DNA from: Desulfobacterales bacterium
GTDB taxonomy: Bacteria; Desulfobacterota; Desulfobacteria; Desulfobacterales; C00003060
DNA length: 6,241 bases
Assembly (NCBI GenBank): GCA_030629475.1
Contig: DAOVOU010000138.1
Span: 1 to 6,241 of the forward strand
Reading direction: 5' to 3'
The translations under genes and the position numbers were made by a program. How positions within the stretch are numbered: position 1 is the stretch's first letter; each line of letters starts with the position of its first letter. The notes under the pieces are model-generated. The model did no database searches. It had not been told where the DNA came from and worked only from the letters and a program-made list of their open reading frames with translations. Shown here piece after piece: positions 1-6,241 of this stretch.

Positions 1-1176
1 CTTGCCTCCTTCTCCCCAGGCCTCCTCAAAAGAACGCGCCTCAATAAGGGCATTGCCGGGGTAGAAGGGGGCAAGCCCTTTACAGTGTTCATTGGCCTGA
101 GAAAATGGAATGGTGCCGGGGAAAATGTGACCGTCCTTTCCAGTCTGGCGAACCTTTCAGACGTGACCACCAGGTTTGTAACAACGGCTGACCCTGAAGA
201 GGCTCAGGATCTGCACCAAGGCGGCCCACCAGCGCAAGTAAAAAGGCTTCATTACGTCCTGAAAGTATTCTGGGAGACAGAAAGGGATCAGCTTGGCGAC
301 TATGTCCTCATTCCTCTTGCTCAACTGGAAAGGGCTGGCGAAGAGATAACGCTTTCGGAACACTTTGTTCCCCCATGCCTGACCATTTCAAGCTCAGGGC
401 TTCTCGTGAAGCTTGTCAAGGAAATAAGAGATGAGATCGCGGCTCGCGGCCACCAGCTTGAATCGTATAAACGTGAAAGGGGCATTCACACGGCCGAGTT
501 TGGGGCAAGAGACATGGTCTATCTTTTGGCCCTGAGATCCCTTAACCGTTATGTCCCTCTTCTTTTTCATCTGACAGAATCCCAACAAGTTCACCCTTGG
601 ACGGTGTACGCCATCTTGAAACAGTTGATCGGGGAACTCTCTTCTTTTTCAGAACGTGTCAATGTGATGGGAGAACTTGAAGATGGAACCCGTCCTCTTT
701 CCAACTATGATCACCGATGCCTGTGGGAATGTTTTTCAGGCGCTCAGGCCCTGGTCACACAACTTCTGGATGAGATTACAGCCGGGCCGGAATATATGAT
801 CCTGCTTGCATACGATGGAACCTATCATGCGGCCGAACTGTCTCCGACGATCTTTGAAGGGCGGAACCGTTTCTACCTGGTTTTTGAAACCGAAGGGGAC
901 CCACAGTCCGTGCTTCAATCCCTGGAGACCATGGCTAAATTAGGCTCGCGGGAATCTTTGCCTATTCTTATCGCCCGTGCCCTTCCCGGGATAAGGTTGG
1001 AGCACCTTCCAACACCGCCACAAGAATTGCCGCGTCGGGCTAACTCTATTTATTTCCGGATTGACCACCACAGCGATCAGTGGGCCCAGGTGGAACGGGG
1101 GCACAACATCGCTCTGTACTGGGACGCGGCCCCGGAGGATCTAAAGGTGGAACTGATGATTGTGGGGAGATCTTAG
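1..1176 (+). CDS. tssK: Type VI secretion baseplate protein TssK (5'-partial)
   Basis: TssK is the trimeric baseplate component that connects the T6SS wedge/sheath platform to the TssJLM membrane complex in the cytoplasm. The frame is open to base 1, giving 391 visible residues. Family members are about 440-450 aa, so roughly the first 50-60 residues lie outside the window; the GTG at 85 is internal. Visible features, numbered from the window edge, are an N-terminal beta-rich shoulder region, a helical middle with the family-typical HPWTVY (198-203) followed by a leucine-rich helix, a YDH triad (236-238), and a C-terminal head region with IYFRIDHHS and a W-containing stretch near 350-380. In characterised systems the head contacts TssL and TssM. 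The stop is 2 bp before the tssL start, indicating one transcript. Identification rests on motif pattern and neighbours; no frameshift is seen. Confidence 0.93.
   Translation, partial: LASFSPGLLKRTRLNKGIAGVEGGKPFTVFIGLRKWNGAGENVTVLSSLANLSDVTTRFVTTADPEEAQDLHQGGPPAQVKRLHYVLKVFWETERDQLGDYVLIPLAQLERAGEEITLSEHFVPPCLTISSSGLLVKLVKEIRDEIAARGHQLESYKRERGIHTAEFGARDMVYLLALRSLNRYVPLLFHLTESQQVHPWTVYAILKQLIGELSSFSERVNVMGELEDGTRPLSNYDHRCLWECFSGAQALVTQLLDEITAGPEYMILLAYDGTYHAAELSPTIFEGRNRFYLVFETEGDPQSVLQSLETMAKLGSRESLPILIARALPGIRLEHLPTPPQELPRRANSIYFRIDHHSDQWAQVERGHNIALYWDAAPEDLKVELMIVGRS
1164..1170 (+). promoter_or_regulatory. Ribosome binding site of tssL
   Basis: The purine-rich GGGGAGA lies 8 nt before the ATG at 1179, inside the last codons of tssK. 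It decides the tssL start: the in-frame ATG at 1080 would overlap tssK by nearly 100 bp and add 33 residues that look like out-of-frame tssK sequence. Confidence 0.75.
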
Positions 1177-1178
1177 AC

Positions 1179-1850
1179 ATGCGCTTGACTGACTGTTTTA
1201 TGGAACTTGTTGCCTATGTCGCCTATTTTTTGAAGACCGTGGCTAAAAAACAACCACCCTTTGATCAAGTGAAGGCCGATATCCAGCGCTTGATCTCGGA
1301 GAGTGAAGACCGCCTGAGAAATGGATCTTTTCCCCAGGAGGATTATGACCTGGCGCGTTTTGCCATTTGTGCGTGGGTTGATGAAGCCATTCTGAGCTCT
1401 TCATGGAACGAGAAAGGCCGGTGGCAGGGAGAACAACTCCAGCGTCTTTACTATCAGACGGCCGACGCTGGCGAGATTTTCTTTGATCGCTTAAACGCCC
1501 TCGGTCCCCATCAAAGAGATGTCAGGGAAGTCTATTATCTCTGTCTCGCCATGGGTTTTATGGGCCGCTATTGTCATGAGGGAGACGAATATCTCCTGGA
1601 GCAGTTGAAGACATCGAATCTGAAAGTGCTCACGGGCAGCTCGGTGGGGCTTCCCTCACTTGAGAGGGGCGAGCTTTTTCCAGAGGCGTATCCTGTTGAA
1701 TCAGACGAAGTTGGTCCCCAAAAAGCAGGGTTTCGCCTCTCCACTTTTACCCTGCTTTGTCTCGGCGCTCCCGTGGCCCTTTACTTGGTCTTGTTTTTGA
1801 TTTACCGATTTGTTTTGAACAATATCGGAGAAAATATTTTGCTGAAATAG
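1179..1850 (+). CDS. tssL: Type VI secretion inner-membrane protein TssL (DotU family)
   Basis: TssL is a DotU/IcmH-family protein of the T6SS membrane complex. It is anchored in the inner membrane by a C-terminal helix, with a cytoplasmic hook-like domain that binds TssK and TssM. The product is 223 aa, the usual size of the short form. Evidence: the DotU-type core FAICAWVDEAIL (61-72), followed by a tryptophan-containing W..KGRWQGE.LQ stretch (76-88), FFDRLNAL (101-108), and the EVYYLCLAMGF..RY block (118-131). A single hydrophobic helix lies at about 188-210, followed by a 13-residue tail predicted to be periplasmic. There is no C-terminal OmpA-like peptidoglycan-binding domain, unlike extended TssL proteins. 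The start at 1179 is favoured by its ribosome binding site and the MRLTDCFMELVAYV beginning, which resembles the family N-terminus. It follows tssK by 2 bp, so translation is probably coupled. Confidence 0.93.
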   Translation: MRLTDCFMELVAYVAYFLKTVAKKQPPFDQVKADIQRLISESEDRLRNGSFPQEDYDLARFAICAWVDEAILSSSWNEKGRWQGEQLQRLYYQTADAGEIFFDRLNALGPHQRDVREVYYLCLAMGFMGRYCHEGDEYLLEQLKTSNLKVLTGSSVGLPSLERGELFPEAYPVESDEVGPQKAGFRLSTFTLLCLGAPVALYLVLFLIYRFVLNNIGENILLK

Positions 1851-1910
1851 GACTGTGCGCAACCTATTGACATTATAGCACTTTATCAGCTTTGCTTCAA
1901 TCTCAAGAAA

Positions 1911-1943
1911 GGAATACTGGAATAATGGAATAATGGAATAATG
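1911..1943 (+). repeat. Left arm: four tandem octamers
   Basis: The units begin at 1911, 1919, 1927 and 1935. The first is GGAATACT and the next three are GGAATAAT, followed by a G. The array is exactly in phase and is the inverted partner of 2053-2085. Confidence 0.85.
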
Positions 1944-1946
1944 TAC

Positions 1947-1998
1947 CTGCCCGCCATTGCGATGTATGTCGGCATTTAAGCTGTATGCAGGCGGGTGG
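1947..1998. repeat. GC-rich hairpin in the core of the fold-back element
   Basis: CTGCCCGCC (1947-1955) can pair with GGCGGGTGG (1990-1998) over nine positions, two of them G-U wobbles, with a 34-nt loop. A second GCAGGCGGG copy at 2004-2012 repeats the one at 1987-1995 at a 17-bp period, so its GGCGGG (2007-2012) offers an alternative partner for CCCGCC. No T-run follows, so it does not look like an intrinsic terminator. Confidence 0.5.
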
Positions 1999-2052
1999 CG
2001 ATAGCAGGCGGGGAAGATAAAAAGACCAATCCACCTGATGCGGACTTAAACC

Positions 2053-2085
2053 CAATATTCCATCATTCCAGTATTCCAGTATTCC
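2053..2085 (-). repeat. Right arm: four tandem octamers, inverted
   Basis: Read on the minus strand from 2085 leftwards, the units are GGAATACT, GGAATACT, GGAATGAT and GGAATATT, then a G. Each of units 2-4 differs from the corresponding left-arm unit by one base, and unit 1 is identical. Confidence 0.85.
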
Positions 2086-2126
2086 AATTGTGAGCGGAGC
2101 GAACCAAGTTCATCACGGTGCCGTAA

Positions 2127-5100
2127 ATGAAAGAGTTCTTTTTGAAGATTCTAAAGGTCTTCCTTATCATCGGAGCCATTTTACTTGGTTTCCTTCTGGT
2201 TTTTGGGATCGTCCTATTCATTGATTGGCCGTGGTGGGTAGGCCTTTTCATCTTACTGGGCCTCGTGGGTTTAGGTCTCGGTTTGGTCTTTATCAGAAAG
2301 ATATGGCTCAGGCGTCGGGAACAGCAGTTTGTTGACCAGATCATTGAGCAGGACGATTCCTATCTGAAGACCATGGGGTATAAAGACAGGGAGCGTTCAC
2401 AGGAGCTTCAGGATCGTTGGAAAGAGGCCATGGATGCCTTGAGGGGTTCTCACCTCAAGAAGTACGGCAACCCTCTTTATGTGCTTCCATGGTATCTGGT
2501 GATCGGAGAGAGCGGTTCAGGCAAGACCACGGCGATTAAAAGCGCCCGTCTTTCTTCCCCCTTTGCAGATGTTAGCCGAATTTCCGGGATTTCCGGCACA
2601 AGGAATTGTGATTGGTGGTTTTTTGAACAGGCCGTTTTAATCGATACAGCCGGAAGGTATGCCATTCCCGTAGACGAAGGCCGTGACAAGGACGAATGGC
2701 AAAAGTTCCTCACTCTTTTGGCCAGGTATAGAAAAAAGGAGCCTCTCAACGGCCTGGTTGTGACCATCGCGGCCAATAAACTGCTTGAGTCCGGGTCCGA
2801 AGCCCTGGATGAAGATGGTCGAAGCATTCGTCGTCGCATTGATCAGTTGATGCAGGTTCTGGGAGCAAGGTTTCCGGTATACGTCCTTGTGACCAAGTGC
2901 GACTTGATTCAAGGGATGACCCAATTTTGCGATCATCTTCCGGAAAAGGCCCTTGACCAGGCTATGGGGCTGATCAACCACGATCTCTCAACAGATGTAG
3001 CTGCCTTCCATAATCGCGCCATGCATACAATCGGGGAGCGCCTGAGAGATCTCCGGCTCCTCCTTTTCCACAAGTCCGAGTCCAGGGGTGCCGAACAGGG
3101 CTTTGATCCGGGTCTCCTTCTTTTTCCTGAAGAGTTTGAAAGATTGAACCCCGGCCTTGACGCCTTCATCAAAGGGACTTTTCAGGAGAATCCCTACCAG
3201 GAGACCCCCATTCTGAGAGGCATTTTCTTTAGCAGTGGACGACAGGAGGGGAGCCCGTACTCCCACTTTTTGCAGGCCCTGGGGCTTATAGAAGAGAGAG
3301 AGGTTCTGCCGGGAACGAGCAAGGGCTTGTTTCTGCACGAGTTTTTTGGACGAATTCTACCCAAGGACAGAGGTCTGTTTGCTCCCACCCGCCGTGCCCT
3401 TGAGTGGAGCCGGCTGACGAGAAATCTTGGTTTGACTTCATGGGTTGCTGTAGGAGTTGCCATTTGTGGCCTGCTGAGCTTTTCCTTTGTAAAAAACCTT
3501 AGAACCCTGAGGGAGGTCTCTCATGAATTTGCAAGACCTCCCGTGTTACAAGGAGAAGTTCTGACAGATGTGATCATCATGGATCACTTTTGCCAGGCGA
3601 TCTTGAAAGTACAAGAACAGAATCGCGACTGGTGGATCCCCAGGTTTGGGTTGAATGAAAGCAAAGAGGTTGAGATTCAACTCAAGGACAAGTATTGCAA
3701 ACAGTTTCGAGGCGGCTTCCTGGTCTCCTTTGATAAAGAGATGGCAAACAGGATGACGAACTTCTCTGGTTCCACGCCTGACAAAGTCATTGCCCAATAC
3801 GTGGCCCACCTTGTGAGACGGATCAATCTTTTGCATGCCCGTCTTGAAGGCGAAACGTTTGAAACGCTTCAAACCAGGTCACAGCCATCTTATGAACCTG
3901 TGCTGTTAATGGTTGACCAAAACCTCATACCTGAGATCAGAGAAAAGTTGGCCAACCTGTACCTTTACTATCTGGTCTGGCGATCGGACTCCGCCGGCCT
4001 CAACCAGGAGATGAATGACCTCCAGGTTTGGCTAAAGCATATCTTGACCCTGGAGGGTGCCAATCTCAGGTGGCTTGTGTCATGGGTCAACGCGGACGAG
4101 TCCCTCTCTCATGTGAGCCTGGAAGATTTTTGGGGGGGAAGCCTACCGGTTTCGGATGAGACAGGCGTGTTGCCTGCCTTTACCCGCAAAGGAAAGGAGC
4201 AGATCGATTCATTTCTGAACGAAATGGAATCCGCCCTTCCTGATCCTCTCATCGTTGCAGGTCAAAAATTGGAATTTCAAGCGTGGTATCGCAAGGCATA
4301 TTTTCAAGCCTGGCGCGATTTTGGGGTTGTTTTTCCAAGAGGCGTTGAAAGGCTTAAGGACAGAGAAGAGTGGCAACGGGTGGCCGCAAGGATGGCAACT
4401 GATCAAGGGCCGTATTTTGCGATCCTGGATACGATGGCAGCGGAGTTGGAACCCTTGGGGAAAGATAAAGACATGCCTTCCTGGATCGGGCTGGTTTATG
4501 AATTCCAGGCCACCAGGGCCCAGGCAGCCAAACTGGAGGCTTTTGAGGGCAAAAGCGCTCTGGCAAAGGCTACAAAGAAAGGGAAGAGTCTTATCGCAAA
4601 GCTGGAAAGGAAAGTGAGCAAAGTCGACACCCAAAAGACTCTGGAGGCTCGGTTGAAGGCTGCAAAGGCATTTCGGGAATATGAAAAGGCTTTGGTTGAA
4701 ATCATACCGGCATCTACCTCCGGAACGGTGGCATACCAGATGGCTACCCAGGTGTATGGCGAAGATCCAGCTACCAGCAGGTCTCCTTTTTTTGTGGCCC
4801 GCACGGCCGCTGACAAGCTCAAGGCTTTGATGGTTGGCGGCAAGTCTGTTGACAAGTTCTTTTGGAAAGTGATGGTCGGACCCCTGGATTACTTATGGGC
4901 CTTTGTACGCACGGAGACCGCCTGCCATCTCCAGGACCTCTGGGAGAAGGAGGTCTTGGTGGAGATTCAAGGGGTCTCTGATCAAAAGACTGTAAACCGG
5001 CTCCTTTTGGGTCAGGACGGATATGCCATGAAATTCATCAAGGGCCCGGCCGCACCATTCGTCAACCGAAGCCTGCGAAGAGGCTATCATGCAAAGAAAG

Positions 5101-5624
5101 TGCTGGGTGCAGTGATACCTTTTGAGGACGCCTTTTTTTCTTTCCTCACAAAAGGGGCCAGAACCGTAAAACCTGTCAGAGACAATTACGTCGTCTCGAT
5201 CAAGGGGCTACCTACCGATACCAATCCGGGGGCCAGGGTAAGGCCCCATGCTACCCGCCTCGAACTTCAATGTGCGGCTGAATCCCAGAAGCTGATCAAT
5301 CTCAATTACCCGGTGAGAAAGACCTTTAATTGGTCCCCTGAGACCTGTAATGACGTCATTTTTGAGATTGAGGTGGGCGATCTTGTTTTGACCAAAAAAT
5401 ATACGGGCTATCGAGCTTTCCCGAGGTTTTTGAAGGATTTCGGCGACGGGCAACGGACTTTTTATCGCAAAGAGTTCCCTAAAGAGGCGGCGGCCCTGAA
5501 GCGTCTGGGGATTAAACACATCAAGGTAAAATATCAGTTTAGAGGGCATGGACCGGTTGCGAAACTGGTTGCGGCTTCCCCGGGAAGGGCGCCAAGGAAT
5601 ATCGCAAAGTGCTGGGATCAGTAG
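2127..5624 (+). CDS. tssM: Type VI secretion inner-membrane protein TssM (IcmF family)
   Basis: TssM is the IcmF-family scaffold of the T6SS membrane complex: it binds TssL and TssK on the cytoplasmic side and reaches through the periplasm to TssJ. The product is 1165 aa, normal for the family. Two hydrophobic helices (about 9-31 and 36-57) precede a cytoplasmic NTPase-like domain with Walker A GESGSGKTT (127-135), a Walker B-like LIDTAG (171-176) and a TKCD motif (256-259). A third helix (about 436-455) leads to a periplasmic region of about 710 residues, with a lysine-rich helical part (about 800-860) and a beta-rich C-terminal IcmF domain (about 1035-1145). ATG 2127 is used because an in-frame TAA lies directly before it and the first helix follows at once; the ribosome binding site is poor. 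The end overlaps tagF by 16 bp. All family-defining parts are intact. Confidence 0.95.
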   Translation: MKEFFLKILKVFLIIGAILLGFLLVFGIVLFIDWPWWVGLFILLGLVGLGLGLVFIRKIWLRRREQQFVDQIIEQDDSYLKTMGYKDRERSQELQDRWKEAMDALRGSHLKKYGNPLYVLPWYLVIGESGSGKTTAIKSARLSSPFADVSRISGISGTRNCDWWFFEQAVLIDTAGRYAIPVDEGRDKDEWQKFLTLLARYRKKEPLNGLVVTIAANKLLESGSEALDEDGRSIRRRIDQLMQVLGARFPVYVLVTKCDLIQGMTQFCDHLPEKALDQAMGLINHDLSTDVAAFHNRAMHTIGERLRDLRLLLFHKSESRGAEQGFDPGLLLFPEEFERLNPGLDAFIKGTFQENPYQETPILRGIFFSSGRQEGSPYSHFLQALGLIEEREVLPGTSKGLFLHEFFGRILPKDRGLFAPTRRALEWSRLTRNLGLTSWVAVGVAICGLLSFSFVKNLRTLREVSHEFARPPVLQGEVLTDVIIMDHFCQAILKVQEQNRDWWIPRFGLNESKEVEIQLKDKYCKQFRGGFLVSFDKEMANRMTNFSGSTPDKVIAQYVAHLVRRINLLHARLEGETFETLQTRSQPSYEPVLLMVDQNLIPEIREKLANLYLYYLVWRSDSAGLNQEMNDLQVWLKHILTLEGANLRWLVSWVNADESLSHVSLEDFWGGSLPVSDETGVLPAFTRKGKEQIDSFLNEMESALPDPLIVAGQKLEFQAWYRKAYFQAWRDFGVVFPRGVERLKDREEWQRVAARMATDQGPYFAILDTMAAELEPLGKDKDMPSWIGLVYEFQATRAQAAKLEAFEGKSALAKATKKGKSLIAKLERKVSKVDTQKTLEARLKAAKAFREYEKALVEIIPASTSGTVAYQMATQVYGEDPATSRSPFFVARTAADKLKALMVGGKSVDKFFWKVMVGPLDYLWAFVRTETACHLQDLWEKEVLVEIQGVSDQKTVNRLLLGQDGYAMKFIKGPAAPFVNRSLRRGYHAKKVLGAVIPFEDAFFSFLTKGARTVKPVRDNYVVSIKGLPTDTNPGARVRPHATRLELQCAAESQKLINLNYPVRKTFNWSPETCNDVIFEIEVGDLVLTKKYTGYRAFPRFLKDFGDGQRTFYRKEFPKEAAALKRLGIKHIKVKYQFRGHGPVAKLVAASPGRAPRNIAKCWDQ
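5594..5599 (+). promoter_or_regulatory. Ribosome binding site of the tagF-like gene
   Basis: AAGGAA lies within the last codons of tssM, 9 nt before the GTG at 5609. It supports that GTG, which is the only ATG/GTG/TTG start in this frame after the in-frame stop at 5540-5542. Confidence 0.6.
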
Positions 5625-6241
5625 AATCCGCAAACTCCTGGCACTGGGCTGCCTGGGGTAAACATCCGGTGGCAACAGACTATTTTTGCCTCGGACTGAA
5701 CTCGCCCCTGATAAAGGCTTTTTCTGATTGGATAGAAAAAGGATACCAAACCTTAGGTTCAAAACCAAGGGCTTCTTCTAAGCTCTGTTCCTGGCGTTTT
5801 TGGGCCAAGGGGCCTAAAAAAGAAACCCTTGTCTGTGGGGTGGGAAGGGATAGCAGCGACAGCCTTGGACGGCCATATCCCCTCATGATTATGGGAACCG
5901 GCCCCCTTGATGGGTGGGAGGATCACTGGGATCTTTTGCCCTTTGCCTGCGAAAAGACGTGGAGCCGGATAGAGTATCTGTCCGCCAAGAGATTTATCGA
6001 TTTTAAACAGTTGGAAGAAGAGGTTCGCATCATAAAGCGACCTTACCCCCAATGGTCGGAATTTGTGTCTCAAAGAAGCAGCCTCGGGGAATCTTCGCCG
6101 ACTTCTCACAATCCGAGGGCACTTGAAAACAAGGCTGCGAGTCTGTCAGCAGAGACAGATTTTTTTGTTCCACTCGACGATGGACCATCTAATGACCACC
6201 TGGCTGTGGCAGGCCTTTGGCACTTTTTTCTGAAGGCTCAC
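5609..6241 (+). CDS. tagF: TagF-like T6SS regulatory protein (3'-partial)
   Basis: TagF-family proteins (DUF2094) are cytoplasmic T6SS accessory factors; in characterised systems they repress assembly post-translationally, acting through Fha. The frame runs from a GTG start to the last base, giving 211 residues with no stop, so the C-terminus is missing. Evidence: an early AWGKHPVATDYF (15-26), corresponding to the family's GK-P-x-DF entry motif, then a W at 41 in an amphipathic helix, and the SLGRPYPLMI block (85-94) matching the conserved GR-x-(Y/F)PL signature. Position directly after tssM, where tagF is common, supports the call. Residues 155-185 look like a low-complexity linker, and a new segment starts near 186, so this may be a longer or fused protein. 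It overlaps tssM by 16 bp, implying coupled translation. The entry motif is somewhat divergent, so assignment is good but not certain. Confidence 0.8.
   Translation, partial: MLGSVESANSWHWAAWGKHPVATDYFCLGLNSPLIKAFSDWIEKGYQTLGSKPRASSKLCSWRFWAKGPKKETLVCGVGRDSSDSLGRPYPLMIMGTGPLDGWEDHWDLLPFACEKTWSRIEYLSAKRFIDFKQLEEEVRIIKRPYPQWSEFVSQRSSLGESSPTSHNPRALENKAASLSAETDFFVPLDDGPSNDHLAVAGLWHFFLKAH

Larger units (their letters stand above)
1911..2085. repeat. MITE/REP-like fold-back element with octamer-repeat ends
   Basis: This is a 175-bp noncoding element. Two 33-bp inverted arms (1911-1943 and 2053-2085) match at 30 of 33 positions by hand alignment, enclosing a 109-bp core (1944-2052). Each arm is built from four tandem octamers related to GGAATAAT, so the arms are both tandem and inverted repeats. 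The core has GC-rich complementary segments. No ORF or transposase is inside, and no clear target-site duplication is visible at the edges. The form fits a non-autonomous palindromic element (MITE- or REP-like), but mobility is inference; it could be a structured intergenic RNA or a chromosomal repeat spread by another route. Confidence 0.7.
1851..2126. other. tssL-tssM intergenic region
   Basis: This 276-bp stretch is the only sizeable noncoding part of the window. Bases 1851-1910 are AT-rich with no recognisable element. Bases 1911-2085 are a fold-back repeat element, described separately. Bases 2086-2126 lead into tssM and lack a good ribosome binding site. No tRNA, small ORF with a credible start signal, or rho-independent terminator (stem followed by a T-run) was seen. 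Confidence 0.8.

Noticed and set aside
85..1176. GTG at 85 as the start of tssK
   Set aside because: The frame is open to base 1 with sensible protein sequence, and the product from 85 would lack a large part of the TssK N-terminal domain. The true start is outside the window.
1080..1178. Upstream ATG at 1080 as the tssL start
   Set aside because: It would overlap tssK by nearly 100 bp and add Gly-rich sequence unlike TssL, whereas the ATG at 1179 has a proper ribosome binding site and family-like N-terminus.
1867..1895. TTGACA (1867-1872) as a -35 box for a promoter ahead of tssM
   Set aside because: No acceptable -10 box lies 16-18 bp downstream; the hexamer at 1890 is CTTTGC. It is probably a chance match in AT-rich sequence.
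1946..2013. Core hairpin as a rho-independent terminator after tssL
   Set aside because: No T-run follows the stem on the + strand (the sequence is GGGGAAGATAAAAAG), so intrinsic termination is not supported.
2477..2981. Antisense ORFs opposite tssM, and similar ones opposite tssK and tagF
   Set aside because: They lie opposite well-supported coding sequence, overlap one another in different frames and show no domain character.
4255..4617. A 120-codon + strand ORF within tssM
   Set aside because: It is an out-of-frame shadow of the tssM periplasmic region, with no ribosome binding site and no recognisable protein features.
5638..5653. TGGCAC...TGC resembling a sigma-54 promoter
   Set aside because: It lies within the tagF coding sequence, the -12 part fits poorly, and the codons there encode the conserved W-rich N-terminus.
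5208..5768. A 186-codon minus-strand ORF spanning the tssM-tagF junction
   Set aside because: It is antisense to the conserved C-terminal domain of TssM and the start of TagF; its composition looks like a shadow translation and no family motif is visible.

Overview
The window is an internal slice of a type VI secretion system (T6SS) gene cluster, with all genes on the + strand: tssK (5' end cut off by the window), tssL, tssM and a tagF-like gene (3' end cut off). Together these encode the link between the contractile baseplate and the envelope-spanning membrane complex, plus a probable post-translational regulator. Gene content and protein style suggest a Gram-negative bacterium with moderate GC, most likely of the Desulfobacterota/deltaproteobacterial type. 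That assignment is inference from general resemblance, because no marker gene is present.

Layout. 1-1176: TssK, open through the left edge, so the apparent GTG start at 85 is only internal. 1179-1850: TssL, 2 bp after tssK with a good ribosome binding site. 1851-2126: a 276-bp gap, the only sizeable noncoding stretch. Most of it is a 175-bp fold-back element (1911-2085) whose ends are inverted tandem arrays of a GGAATAAT-like octamer around a GC-rich, hairpin-forming core. 2127-5624: TssM, 1165 aa, with intact nucleotide-binding motifs and three membrane segments. 5609-6241: TagF-like protein, starting at a GTG inside the end of tssM and running off the right edge.

How they work together. 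TssK connects the baseplate to the cytoplasmic parts of TssL and TssM. TssL and TssM form the inner-membrane complex, and TssM spans the periplasm toward the outer-membrane lipoprotein TssJ (not in the window). TagF proteins in other systems hold assembly in check after translation. The tight spacing of tssK-tssL and the overlap of tssM-tagF indicate co-transcription and translational coupling. The tssL-tssM junction breaks this pattern, because the repeat element sits there.

No clearly new biological system is visible. The most notable non-routine item is the MITE/REP-like element inside the operon. No RNA gene, CRISPR array, transposase or convincing promoter or terminator was seen.
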